Assembly: GCA_006226425.1 (NCBI GenBank)
Contig: SBGX01000026.1
Location: forward strand, 1-58,113
DNA: 58,113 nucleotides
Source: Bacteroidota bacterium
GTDB lineage: Bacteria > Bacteroidota > Bacteroidia > Flavobacteriales_D > Crocinitomicaceae
Direction: 5' to 3'
Below the pieces are notes generated by a model that saw only the letters and a program-made list of their open reading frames with translations, was not told the DNA's origin and ran no database searches. Shown here one piece after another: positions 1 through 9,662 of this stretch (positions within the stretch are counted from its first letter, which is position 1; the number at the start of each line of letters is the position of its first letter). A program made the position numbers and the translations under genes.

Positions 1-3000
1 TGTGGTACGGGAACAGTAACATTAGGAGCTACCGCTTCTTCTGGAACCATTTCCTGGTATGCCGCTGCTGCAGGAGGTACTTCCCTGGGGTCGGGAACTA
101 GCTTTAGTACTCCAATTATAAGTGCAACAACCACTTACTATGTTGAAGCCACTGATGGGGCTTGTAACACAGGAAGAACTGCCGTGGTTGCAACGATTCA
201 TGCTTTGCCTTCAATTAACGCTGGCGTAGACCAATCTATTTGTGATGGTGATACGTATACTTTGACAGCCACAGGGGCCACCACCTACTCTTGGGATAAT
301 GGAATCGGTGCTGGAAACAACATTAATGTTAACCCAAGCGTAACAACAGCTTATACCGTAACTGGTGTTGATGCTAATGGATGTCAAAATGTAGACCAAA
401 TTTTGATTACGGTTAATTCAAAACCAGCTGTTAATGCAGGAACAGACCAAAGCATTTGTGATGGAAGCAGTATCACATTAAGCGGAACAGGTGCCAGTAC
501 ATACGCTTGGGATAATGGTATCACTGACGGGGTCTCATTTACTCCGACATCTACGACAAGCTATACCGTAACTGGTACTGATGCTAACGGATGTAGTAAT
601 ACGGATGCTGTAACTATTACTGTTGTTCCGAATCCCGCTATCCCAACAATTACAGCCAGTGGTCCACTGGTGTTTTGTGCCGGAGGTTCTGTTACACTGA
701 CCTCTTCTGCATCAAGCGGAAACATTTGGTCAACGGGAGAAACAGGAAATTCGATTTTGGTTACGAGCAGTGGTACCTATAGTGTGACAGAAACGACTTC
801 AGGATGTAGCACTAGTTCTGCATCGCTTAACGTAACAGTTAATCTGAGTCCGACAATTGCGCTCGGAACTATTACAAATCCTTCTTCTTGTGGAGGAAAT
901 GATGGATCCATCGAAATTTCCGGAACTGGAACCGGAACCTTGAGTTGGACCGGGACAACAAGTGGTTCTTCTAGCGTTTCCCTTCCACATATTCTTACAG
1001 GACTTACGGCAGGATCTTACGACCTAAGTTTTGATGACGGTTGCGCATCGAATATCATCAGTGCTTCACTAAGTGATCCGGGAGCGCCAGCCACTCCGGT
1101 TATTACTACAAGTGGTGCAACCGTATTTTGTAGTGGAGAAAGTGTTACTTTGACTTCTTCCGCTTCAAGCAATAACACCTGGTCAACGGGTGAAACAGGA
1201 AATTCAATTGTTGTTTCAACCAGTGGTTCATACAGCGTCAGCGTCACTGAATTTGGTTGTACAGCTACTTCAGTTCCAGTTAATGTCACCGTTAATCCGA
1301 ACCCAACAATTGCTATTGGAAATAAAGTTAACACCAGTGCCTGTGGGGCGAGTGATGCTTCGATTGAAATTATAGGATCAGGAGTTGGAAATCTGAGCTG
1401 GACAGGAAATGGTGGTGGTTCTTCCACAGCCATTACATTGCCACATATTGTTGGTTCTTTGAGTGCTGGAACATATAACTTCACTTTCGACAATGGTTGT
1501 ACGTCCAATACGGTTACCACTACAGTTAATGATCCGGGGGCACCAGCAACACCAACGATCACGGTAAGTGGTACAACAACCTTCTGTGATGGAGGAAATG
1601 TCACTTTGACTTCTTCCAGTGCAACAAATAATACCTGGTCAACGGGTGAAACAACACAATCAATCACCGTTTCAACCAGTGGAAGTTATGATGTAACGGT
1701 AACCATCGCCGGATGTTCATCTTCATCTGCTCCAACGGTTGTCACTGTAAATCCAACTCCTGTCATTACAGCAGGTACCGTCAACCAGACCTCCGCTTGT
1801 GGAAATAATGACGGCTCTATTCAGATTTTGGGAAGTGGCATCGGTGACCTTTCATGGAACGGTACCGAAACAGGTGTTCAAAGCGCTGTGACCCTTCCGT
1901 TTGTATTATCCAATTTAAAAGCCGGTACTTACAACTTTACTTTTGATGATGGTTGTGCTTCTAATCTTCTAACTGTCAATATTACTGATCCAGGAGCACC
2001 AGCAACACCAACCATCACAGCTGACGCCGCAACCACCTTCTGTGATGGAGGAAATGTTACTTTGACTTCTTCTGCAGCTACTGGAAATACCTGGTCGACT
2101 GGAGAAACGACACAATCAATCACTGTTTCGAGCAGTGGTTCATATAGTGTAAGCGTTACTGAAAACGGATGTTCTTCTTCTTCTACTTCCGAAGTTGTTA
2201 CCGTGAATCCGCTTCCGACAGTAAATGCTGGAACAGATCAGACGATTTGTTTGGGAACGGAAATTACTCTTGCCGCTACAGGAGCTGATTCTTATAGCTG
2301 GGACAATGCCGTGACAGACAATGTTCCTTTCACACCAGCTTCAAGCGCTACGTATACTGTAGTCGGAACCGATGCGAACGGATGTCAGAATTCTGACCAA
2401 TTAAATATTACCGTACATAATTTACCTACTGTTAATGCCGGAGCGGATCTGACCGTGTGTGAAGGAGAATCAGTAAGCCTTAACGCATCTGGTGCTGACT
2501 CCTACAGTTGGGATAATGGCGCTAGCAACGGTGTTTCCTTTGTTCCTGCTACCAGCGCAACATATACGGTGATCGGAACGGATGCCAATGGTTGTCAAAA
2601 TACGGATCAGTTAGATGTAGTTGTAAATACCATTCCGGTAGTGGATGCCGGGACCGACCAGGCTGTTTGTCTTGGAACTTCCGTGACATTGACGGCAACC
2701 GGAGCTGATTCTTACATCTGGGACAATGCTGTGAATAATGGGGTTAGCTTCATTCCAACCAGTACACTTGTTTATACCGTCACTGGTACAAGTGCGAACG
2801 GATGTCAAAATACTGATCAGGTAGAGGTAATTGTAAATCAGTTACCTGTTGTTAACGGAGGAACAGACAGAACAATTTGTGAAGGGCTTGCAATTACATT
2901 GAGTGCAAATGGAGCCGATACTTATTCATGGGATAATGGTGTCACAGATGGTGTAGCCTTTGTTCCGACCAGCTCGAATACCTTTGAAGTAACCGGTACA

Positions 3001-5052
3001 GATGCGAACGGTTGTCAGAGCAAAGATCAGGTTCTGGTAACAGTCGTGCCAAAACCGGACCTTACAACGACCAATACCCTGGAGGTTTGTGAACATGAGC
3101 AACTGATTCTTGCAGCTAGCTCTTCAGCACCTGTCATTCTATGGTTTGACAAGGCTGTTGGAGGAACTGAGCTTGCCCAGGGGTCTACATTTACGACTCC
3201 AGATATCAGTACGGCAACTTCCTACTATGTTGAATCTTTTGCGAATGGTTGTAGCTCAGGAAGAGATACGATCAATATTCTCCTCAACGGAAAACCTCAG
3301 ATCACTATCTCTTCGACCAGCTCCGATTGTGGAAACGCAAATGGTACGGCCGAAGCCTCTATTAGCCAGGGTACGGCACCTTACACCTACTACTGGAGTA
3401 GTGGTGAGCAACAAGTCTTCTCTGTGTCGGGATTGGCCACAGGTTCATATTACTTCAACGTGGAAGATGCCAAAGGATGTCGGGCAATTGCGGTGACCGA
3501 GGTTGCTCCAAGTAGCATCGATATGAATCCGGTTGTCACAAACCCAAGTTGTCATGGTTTCACAGACGGTGCCATTGACCTGAATATTTCTGGATTGGAT
3601 GGGTCATTGACGTTCCTGTGGAATACAGGAAAAAGCACAGAGGGAATCAGCAATCTGAAAGCTGGAACCTATGAAGTACGTGTTACCAATGACGCCGGAT
3701 GTTTGGTGACAGAAAGTTTTGTCCTCACAGAACCAGATCCAATTGTGAACGACATCTTCACTCAGGATCCGAATTGTGGTATTAACGATGGATTAATTCG
3801 TGTTGAATCAACAAGCGGGGGAACTGCTCCATACCAGTTTAACTGGAGTAACGGAAACTTCGGTGAAACAAACGACAAACTGACATTTGGAATCTATGGT
3901 TTAGTCACACGTGATGCAAACGGTTGTCAGACAGAAAGCACGTTCATGCTCTCAGAGAAGAATGGCCCTGTTGTTGAAGGAGTCGTTGTTCCGACGGCAT
4001 GTAATGATGCAACAGGAAGCGTTTCCCTGGATGTCACCCCAGCCGATGGTGATGCCGTTTCCAAAATTGAATGGTCAAATGGTGAAACCACATCCAGCAT
4101 TAGTAATTTGGAGAAAGGAAACTACGTGAGTATCCTGACAACTGATTTGGGTTGTACGGCTGTTCACATTTGGAATGTCAAAGTTGCTTCTCCAATGACA
4201 CAGGAAATTTGCCTGGTTACGGTGGATAGTGTAACGACTACAAACCTGGTGGTTTGGGAGAAAGCGGAAACGGAAGGAATTGATTATTACAATATCTATA
4301 GAGAGTCCAACCAAATTGACGAGTATCAATTAATCGATACGGTTGACTTTAATAATCTTTCTGTCTTCAACGATGTTGTCGCCTCACCAATGGTCCGTTC
4401 CTGGAGATATAAAATTTCTGCTGTGAACTTCTGTGGAGTGGAGAGCGAATTATCAACACACCACAAGACACTTCACCTAAATACATTTGACCTGGGTCCA
4501 TCTGGAGTGATGGTCAACTGGGATAAATACGAAGGGACTTCCTACTCAGGATACGTCTTGTGGAGATACACAGATGCCAATGGCTGGGAAAGTATCGCCA
4601 CACTTCCAACTTCGATCCTGAGCTTTACGGACAATACCTTATTCTCGGAACCAGGACTTGACTACATGGTTGAGATTATTCTGGATGAGATTTGTACAGC
4701 TACCGTATGGCGGGCGCAAGACTTTAATACTTCAAGATCCAACAAACAAAAAGGATTGTTTAACCCTGGACAGGGAACCGGACATTCAAACAACAGCCTG
4801 CTTGAGTTTGCAGGTGGACAAGTTTCTCTGAATGTATTCCCAAATCCATTTGATCAACTAGTTTACCTGGATCTTCAGGGAGCTCCACGAGTAGATGTCA
4901 GCATCATTGACATCCATGGTCAACTGATCAAAACACAAAGCTGTGTGGAAGGACAAAATGAAATTCAAATGAATAACCTGGCAAATGGCATCTATTTTGC
5001 ACGTGCTATTATTAATGGACAGGAACAAACAATTAAACTAATAAAACAATAG
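1..5052 (+). CDS. Giant T9SS-secreted repeat adhesin, 5' end outside window
   Basis: The frame is open from the first base, so the N-terminus and signal peptide lie outside; about 1,683 residues are visible. In order (numbered from base 1): a truncated Ig-like unit (1-60), two 72-residue repeats with NAG-DQ...YSWDNG...DANGC (about 72-210), three full and one partial 152-residue units starting near PGAPATP (about 209-737), four exact 70-residue repeats (741-1020), a second Ig-like unit of the same kind as the first (about 1021-1096), SprB-like repeats with WS-G...GC (1100-1397), an Fn3-like region (about 1400-1573), a linker FNTSRSNKQKGLFNPG, and a type A T9SS sorting domain starting near NVFPNPFDQ. 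Such proteins are exported by the type IX system and anchored or released at the surface; adhesion or gliding is the usual inference but not shown. The next gene starts 4 bp after the stop and shares the last ~290 residues, so the two are probably co-transcribed paralogues. Confidence 0.9.
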   Translation, partial: CGTGTVTLGATASSGTISWYAAAAGGTSLGSGTSFSTPIISATTTYYVEATDGACNTGRTAVVATIHALPSINAGVDQSICDGDTYTLTATGATTYSWDNGIGAGNNINVNPSVTTAYTVTGVDANGCQNVDQILITVNSKPAVNAGTDQSICDGSSITLSGTGASTYAWDNGITDGVSFTPTSTTSYTVTGTDANGCSNTDAVTITVVPNPAIPTITASGPLVFCAGGSVTLTSSASSGNIWSTGETGNSILVTSSGTYSVTETTSGCSTSSASLNVTVNLSPTIALGTITNPSSCGGNDGSIEISGTGTGTLSWTGTTSGSSSVSLPHILTGLTAGSYDLSFDDGCASNIISASLSDPGAPATPVITTSGATVFCSGESVTLTSSASSNNTWSTGETGNSIVVSTSGSYSVSVTEFGCTATSVPVNVTVNPNPTIAIGNKVNTSACGASDASIEIIGSGVGNLSWTGNGGGSSTAITLPHIVGSLSAGTYNFTFDNGCTSNTVTTTVNDPGAPATPTITVSGTTTFCDGGNVTLTSSSATNNTWSTGETTQSITVSTSGSYDVTVTIAGCSSSSAPTVVTVNPTPVITAGTVNQTSACGNNDGSIQILGSGIGDLSWNGTETGVQSAVTLPFVLSNLKAGTYNFTFDDGCASNLLTVNITDPGAPATPTITADAATTFCDGGNVTLTSSAATGNTWSTGETTQSITVSSSGSYSVSVTENGCSSSSTSEVVTVNPLPTVNAGTDQTICLGTEITLAATGADSYSWDNAVTDNVPFTPASSATYTVVGTDANGCQNSDQLNITVHNLPTVNAGADLTVCEGESVSLNASGADSYSWDNGASNGVSFVPATSATYTVIGTDANGCQNTDQLDVVVNTIPVVDAGTDQAVCLGTSVTLTATGADSYIWDNAVNNGVSFIPTSTLVYTVTGTSANGCQNTDQVEVIVNQLPVVNGGTDRTICEGLAITLSANGADTYSWDNGVTDGVAFVPTSSNTFEVTGTDANGCQSKDQVLVTVVPKPDLTTTNTLEVCEHEQLILAASSSAPVILWFDKAVGGTELAQGSTFTTPDISTATSYYVESFANGCSSGRDTINILLNGKPQITISSTSSDCGNANGTAEASISQGTAPYTYYWSSGEQQVFSVSGLATGSYYFNVEDAKGCRAIAVTEVAPSSIDMNPVVTNPSCHGFTDGAIDLNISGLDGSLTFLWNTGKSTEGISNLKAGTYEVRVTNDAGCLVTESFVLTEPDPIVNDIFTQDPNCGINDGLIRVESTSGGTAPYQFNWSNGNFGETNDKLTFGIYGLVTRDANGCQTESTFMLSEKNGPVVEGVVVPTACNDATGSVSLDVTPADGDAVSKIEWSNGETTSSISNLEKGNYVSILTTDLGCTAVHIWNVKVASPMTQEICLVTVDSVTTTNLVVWEKAETEGIDYYNIYRESNQIDEYQLIDTVDFNNLSVFNDVVASPMVRSWRYKISAVNFCGVESELSTHHKTLHLNTFDLGPSGVMVNWDKYEGTSYSGYVLWRYTDANGWESIATLPTSILSFTDNTLFSEPGLDYMVEIILDEICTATVWRAQDFNTSRSNKQKGLFNPGQGTGHSNNSLLEFAGGQVSLNVFPNPFDQLVYLDLQGAPRVDVSIIDIHGQLIKTQSCVEGQNEIQMNNLANGIYFARAIINGQEQTIKLIKQ
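214..645 (+). repeat. Two copies of a 216-bp in-frame repeat
   Basis: Copies begin at 214 and 430, exactly 216 bp (72 codons) apart. Each encodes a core beginning NAG-DQSICDG, then YSWDNG or YAWDNG, then VTG-DANGC. They belong to the same class as the 70-codon repeats at 2221-3060. Confidence 0.85.
625..2211 (+). repeat. 456-bp in-frame repeats, three full and one partial
   Basis: Unit boundaries set at the PGAPATP codons fall at 1081, 1537 and 1993, exactly 456 bp (152 codons) apart; an earlier, more diverged unit starts near 625. Each unit carries FC-GG-VTLTSS, NTWSTGET, then SACG--DGSI, LSW-G and AGTYNFTFDDGC. The fourth unit stops after about its first half and runs into the 70-codon repeats. 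Confidence 0.85.
2221..3060 (+). repeat. Four copies of an exact 210-bp in-frame repeat
   Basis: Copies start at 2221, 2431, 2641 and 2851, each exactly 210 bp (70 codons). Consensus: VNAGTDQ-(I/V)C-G, then GADSYSWDN, then VPTS, then TDANGCQNTDQ. The exact period with no indels suggests expansion by unequal recombination or strong length constraint. Confidence 0.9.
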
Positions 5053-5056
5053 GCCT

Positions 5057-8000
5057 ATGAAAGCACTAATCACTTTAACTGCAACACTACTCTCCATTAG
5101 CCTGTTAAGAGCACAGGCATGGGATTTTCTTCCACAAAACGCTCAAATGAACTCAAGCGTTTATGACGTGGAAATGGTCAGTGGAAATGTTTTTCAAATC
5201 TACTACCAGAATAATCAGGGAAACAATGAGCTCATTGTGGATATGTACGACGCCAAAACACAAAGTTGGCGATTGATCGACGTCATGAATGTCGGCGTGG
5301 TCACCCGGGTGAAAACAGAACAACGAAATGGGATCATATATGTCGCTTATAGCGATGCAAACGGTTTCAATTTCGTCGAGATCAGTGCATCCAGTCCACA
5401 GTTGACCCCATTTGCTAATTCCTATTCATTCACGAATCCAAACAAGAATTGGGATTTCCATGCCGGAAAAAATCCGGGCGAATACTATGTCTTGTTCACA
5501 TCTGGCACAGGGCCTTCCATGGTACATGGGATCGAATTCGTAACGGCTACCAATGACTGGCTTTACATGGAAGAAAACTCCAGTCAGGATCTTTCGCTCG
5601 CCCGAACACAGATTGCCTCTTCGGATACCGATGTTTATTTCGGCGTTTACAGCACCAAAGTAAGACTAACACGTTTCATCAAGGGGGATATCACGACGAT
5701 GTTTGCCTATGACGGAGGTTCTACCGGAGAAGTCATGGTAGATGGAGCTGCCTGGAACCGTGACGGTTTTCTTCTGGTTGGTAACAAGAACAACAATCCT
5801 TTCTTTTATGGTACAGAAGATGCCAATAACCTAAGTTACCAGGCACCGTTGGACGGAAATACGATTTCAATCAACACGGCAACAGCCCCGACTACCGGAT
5901 TCAACCTGGATACCTTAAATATGATCAAGGAATCCGGAAATCAATACGCTTATATACTATCTAGGTATAGTGCGGACGGACTCGGAAATCCGAATAATGT
6001 TTTCCAGTTGATCAAAAAAGATATTACACAGGGTGCCTCTGCCTGGGACAATTATGGTCCTGAACTGGAAAGTCCGGGAACGGATTTGGAAAGTCACTCG
6101 CTGCGGCTAGGGGTAACGAGCAATGGAAATCACCTGGTTGCGTCATACAATTATGTTGGTGATCCAACTGTAACGACGAAAGTACTGAACATCGAACCTT
6201 ATGCCGTAACTGCTACATTGGCTGCGAATTCAGGTTTATGTGCTGGCCAGATGAACGAAATTTATGGTCAGCTTGAAATTATGGATGATGATTTGGATCG
6301 CGTCTATATCATCGGAACGTCAAGTGCCAATGCAACAACTACCAATATTACGGTCGTACCAAACGGATTTGAAAACGGTGTTTCAAAATTCAAAATCTAC
6401 GGAATGGTCGGTAGTGGCTCCGATGAGATCAATATCACATTTACGGATGGATATAGTACTCGTTTTGCCACTTTGGGAACTTTTACGGGGAATACAACAC
6501 CTTTAAACCTTGCTTTTGAAAGTGATCCCGTAAAGCTCTGTACCAATGAAAAACAAGTTGATTTAAGTGAACTTGTCAATTATTACGACGGTGGTATTTT
6601 CAGAGTAAATGGACAAATCATCGACGGGACAAACGTTGACGCAAGTGCCCTCCTAATTTCGAATGGATCACTGAAATATACGGTGAATGTGAACGGATGT
6701 ATTGTGGCTACATCGGCAAATTATAATTTGCTGGCCCCTCCATCCATGACCACTTCGACAACGCCAAGTAATTGTGCTCAGGCGACCGGAACAGCAACCT
6801 TGAATGTTGTGGCAGGAGCCAGTGCGAATATCAGCACATTCTGGAGTACCGGAGAAGAAACGACCACCATTTCAAACCTGGATCCGGGAGCATATTATGC
6901 CTACGCCTTTGACGACAATGGATGTCGGGCAACAGCACTTGCTTCGGTTGAAAGTGGTGAAATTTCGATTACAGAAACCCTGGTTAATCCAAGCTGTCAT
7001 AACTCGAAAGATGGATCAATTGATATCAGTGTCTCCGGAATAACTGACTATCAAATCGTTTGGTCTACCGGGCAATTTGGTCCATTGGCAGATCAACTGG
7101 GTGGCGGAAGCTATGAATTCACACTTTACAGCCTTGCCGGATGTGAGATCAAAAGAAGCTATAAACTGATTGCTCCAGAAGCATTGGCTGTTGATTTCAC
7201 CACACTGGAAACTGATTGTGGACTGCAAACCGGATCTGTTGTTTCCTCCGTGAGTGGTGGAACTGGAAATTATGTTTATAACTGGTCCCCTACTGGAGGT
7301 GCTTCTCCATCAATTACCAATGTGGGCCAGGGAATGTACGTCCTTGAAGTGACGGATGAAAATGACTGTATGCTACGAGATAGTGTTTTTGTCAACGAAA
7401 AACTGGGAGCAATCATTTCCGATTCGATCATTCTTGCCGATTGTGGAATTGACAATGGTGGAATTGATATCTCAGTAACTCCTGCACCGCAGGGAGATCC
7501 TGTTAAATCCGTCTCATGGTCGAATGGAGAAACCAGCGAGGACCTCTTTAACGTCGGTAGTGGAGATTATACTGTTTCAGTGCTTACAACCGCCAACTGT
7601 CTTTCGCAAAAGTCCTTCCATATTGGAATCAGAGCTCCACAACGAAATGATATTTGTGTGGTGACAGTTGACGAAGAAACGACCACTAACTTAATTGTTT
7701 GGGAAAAACCGGAAACAGATCAGATTTCTCATTATAACATCTACCGTGAAAATTCAGTTGCCGGTGAATTCATGCTTATTGACACTGTTCAATACACGAA
7801 TCTATCCGTTTTCAACGATGTAATCGCTTCTCCATTGCAACGTTCCTGGAGATATCGAATTGCGGCGGTTAACTTCTGTGATGTTCATGGACCACTTTCG
7901 CCTATTCATAAAACGCTTCACCTGAATACCATCTCTTCTGCAACTCCTGGAGTTATTGATGTGTATTGGGACGACTACGAAGGAATTGGAGAAGGAGATT

Positions 8001-8500
8001 ACGTGGTACATCGTTTTACAGACCAGAATGGTTGGGAAGTGCTAAGCCCAAGTGTTCCTTTTGGGAATCAAACGAAATTTTCGGATACACCTCCTGGTGG
8101 TGCTACCGGATTGGATTACCTGGTAACGCTGGATTTAGCCGCGCCATGTACTGCCACCTATCGTGCTCAGGACTTTAACACCTCCAGATCAAATAAACAA
8201 AAAGGACTCTTCAATCCTGGAGAAGGAACCGGAAACTCTAACAATGAAGTGATCCAGATCAATGGTCAGAATGGGAGCATCAATGTTTACCCAAATCCAT
8301 TCGGACAACTGTTGGTTGTTGAGTTGGAAGACGTATCCAAAGCTGAGATTGAAATTCGGGATGTTCAAGGAAAATTGATTAATCACTGGACCTGCTTCCA
8401 GGGGCAAAACGAGATTAACACGGAACAACTTTCTCCGGGAATCTATTTCGTAAGCACCATGGTTGATGGAGTCAAGCACACGATTAAGATTAGCAAATAA
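5057..8500 (+). CDS. T9SS type A sorting-domain surface protein with SprB-like repeats
   Basis: 1,147 residues starting with a clear signal peptide (MKALITLTATLLSISLLRAQ). Residues about 20-390 look like a beta-propeller or kelch-like region without a clear family; 390-560 is beta-rich; about 563-855 holds four SprB-like repeats with WSTGEETTTISNL and DDNGC-type signatures; about 860-1035 is an Fn3-like region opening ICVVTVDEETTTNLIVWEK; then the linker FNTSRSNKQKGLFNPG and a T9SS sorting domain from about residue 1075 (NVYPNPFGQ). The region from the Fn3-like module to the end is closely related to that of the upstream gene, which ends 4 bp before this start. Function is inferred only as a secreted or surface-attached protein, perhaps a partner of the upstream adhesin. 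Confidence 0.9.
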   Translation: MKALITLTATLLSISLLRAQAWDFLPQNAQMNSSVYDVEMVSGNVFQIYYQNNQGNNELIVDMYDAKTQSWRLIDVMNVGVVTRVKTEQRNGIIYVAYSDANGFNFVEISASSPQLTPFANSYSFTNPNKNWDFHAGKNPGEYYVLFTSGTGPSMVHGIEFVTATNDWLYMEENSSQDLSLARTQIASSDTDVYFGVYSTKVRLTRFIKGDITTMFAYDGGSTGEVMVDGAAWNRDGFLLVGNKNNNPFFYGTEDANNLSYQAPLDGNTISINTATAPTTGFNLDTLNMIKESGNQYAYILSRYSADGLGNPNNVFQLIKKDITQGASAWDNYGPELESPGTDLESHSLRLGVTSNGNHLVASYNYVGDPTVTTKVLNIEPYAVTATLAANSGLCAGQMNEIYGQLEIMDDDLDRVYIIGTSSANATTTNITVVPNGFENGVSKFKIYGMVGSGSDEINITFTDGYSTRFATLGTFTGNTTPLNLAFESDPVKLCTNEKQVDLSELVNYYDGGIFRVNGQIIDGTNVDASALLISNGSLKYTVNVNGCIVATSANYNLLAPPSMTTSTTPSNCAQATGTATLNVVAGASANISTFWSTGEETTTISNLDPGAYYAYAFDDNGCRATALASVESGEISITETLVNPSCHNSKDGSIDISVSGITDYQIVWSTGQFGPLADQLGGGSYEFTLYSLAGCEIKRSYKLIAPEALAVDFTTLETDCGLQTGSVVSSVSGGTGNYVYNWSPTGGASPSITNVGQGMYVLEVTDENDCMLRDSVFVNEKLGAIISDSIILADCGIDNGGIDISVTPAPQGDPVKSVSWSNGETSEDLFNVGSGDYTVSVLTTANCLSQKSFHIGIRAPQRNDICVVTVDEETTTNLIVWEKPETDQISHYNIYRENSVAGEFMLIDTVQYTNLSVFNDVIASPLQRSWRYRIAAVNFCDVHGPLSPIHKTLHLNTISSATPGVIDVYWDDYEGIGEGDYVVHRFTDQNGWEVLSPSVPFGNQTKFSDTPPGGATGLDYLVTLDLAAPCTATYRAQDFNTSRSNKQKGLFNPGEGTGNSNNEVIQINGQNGSINVYPNPFGQLLVVELEDVSKAEIEIRDVQGKLINHWTCFQGQNEINTEQLSPGIYFVSTMVDGVKHTIKISK

Positions 8501-8521
8501 ATCCAGATAATATTTTTTCAC

Positions 8522-8554
8522 AGGGGGAGTAAATTCATTTTATTCCCCCTTTTT
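8522..8554 (+). terminator. Rho-independent terminator after the adhesin pair
   Basis: AGGGGGAGTAAA and its near-complement TTTATTCCCCCT form a stem with a short loop, followed by a run of T. It lies 22 bp after the stop at 8500 and ends directly before the start codon of the glycosyltransferase at 8556. Confidence 0.8.
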
Positions 8555-8555
8555 A

Positions 8556-9662
8556 ATGATCATGTCAAAACAACGTCTGGCATATTTATGTGGTACACGC
8601 GCCTGGGGAGGTCTTGAAATGAATCAATTCAGGAACTGTTTGTGGATGATGCAGCGTGGGCATCAAGTTCTTCTGCTGGCCAAAGAAAACTCCCCCATTC
8701 TTATTCAGGCACAACAAGCAAATATTCCGGTTCGCATCATTGCTGAACATCATCGTTTTAAATACCTGGCCGCTTCATTCCGACTCGGCCGCATTTTAAA
8801 AGAAGAAAAAATCACGCACCTTTTCGTCCGGGCCAGCACAGATCTGAATATTGCAGCCATCGCAAAAACACTGGTAGGAAGAAAGCTCCGGCTACTCTAT
8901 TTCATGGAAATGCAGATCGGGATCAATAAGAAAAGTTTCCTTCACCGTGCCCGATACCGAAAAATAGATCATTGGATTTGCCCGCTCAACTATCTCACGG
9001 AGCAGGTAGTTCAGCGAACCGGTTTCAACAAAAGAAAAATTAGCCAGCTCCATTCCGCCATCAATCTGGAAGAACAGCATTTACTGGATCAGGATTCATG
9101 TCGGGAAAGCCTCAAACTCCCGAAGGGACAACTCCTTTTCGGTCTCATTGGACGCATCGATCCACACAAAGGACAACTCCTACTTTTGCAGGCTCTCCAG
9201 ATCGTCAATGATCCCAATGTTTCCATCTGTTTCATGGGAGAACAAACCCGGGATGCTTCAAATTCTTACCTAAACTCCCTGCATCAATTCATCCGGGAAA
9301 ACAAGTTGTCAGAACAAGTTCATTTCTTAGACTTTCAGGAAAACCCATCCGAATTTTACAATGCAGTGGATTGTGTCATCATGGCCAGTCGTTCGGAAAC
9401 CTTCGGCATGGTTACGGTAGAATCATTTGCTCATGGAAAACCGGTCATTGGAAGTGCTTCAGGCGGGACCCCGGAACTGATTCATCAAGACGCATTGGGC
9501 TTTCTATTTGAAACTGACCGGGCAGACGACCTTGCCAAACAAATGGTCCTTTTCAAAGAGAAGAAAGAATCATTTGATCCCAATCAAATTACTCAGGAAG
9601 CCAAAAAGTTTGATCATCATCAAATTTGCAGGGAAATCGAAGAGCGTTATCTAAGTAAATAG
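8556..9662 (+). CDS. GT4-family glycosyltransferase
   Basis: 368 residues; a GT-B fold retaining glycosyltransferase. The C-terminal donor-binding half shows GRIDPHKGQ near residue 198, and the E-x7-E segment in SETFGMVTVESFAHGKPVIG followed by SGGTPELI. The N-terminal half has the glycine-rich start RLAYLCGTRAWGGLEM. It would transfer a sugar from an activated donor to a lipid, glycan or protein; the acceptor cannot be read from the sequence. No other glycan genes are adjacent, so it is an orphan. A second in-frame ATG at 8562 is an equally possible start. The start is only 2 bases past a terminator hairpin, so its mRNA leader must be extremely short or it depends on read-through. Its end overlaps the convergent HAD gene by 12 bp. 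Confidence 0.88.
   Translation: MIMSKQRLAYLCGTRAWGGLEMNQFRNCLWMMQRGHQVLLLAKENSPILIQAQQANIPVRIIAEHHRFKYLAASFRLGRILKEEKITHLFVRASTDLNIAAIAKTLVGRKLRLLYFMEMQIGINKKSFLHRARYRKIDHWICPLNYLTEQVVQRTGFNKRKISQLHSAINLEEQHLLDQDSCRESLKLPKGQLLFGLIGRIDPHKGQLLLLQALQIVNDPNVSICFMGEQTRDASNSYLNSLHQFIRENKLSEQVHFLDFQENPSEFYNAVDCVIMASRSETFGMVTVESFAHGKPVIGSASGGTPELIHQDALGFLFETDRADDLAKQMVLFKEKKESFDPNQITQEAKKFDHHQICREIEERYLSK

Noticed and set aside
1017-1667. A 216-codon open frame on the minus strand inside the giant adhesin
   Set aside because: It is the reverse of the threonine/serine-rich repeat region, shows the same repeat period, has no start signal or motif, and similar frames recur opposite each repeat unit.
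214-3060. Regularly spaced repeats that could suggest a CRISPR-like array
   Set aside because: Units are 210-456 bp, in frame, coding, and diverge mostly at third codon positions; they are protein domain repeats.
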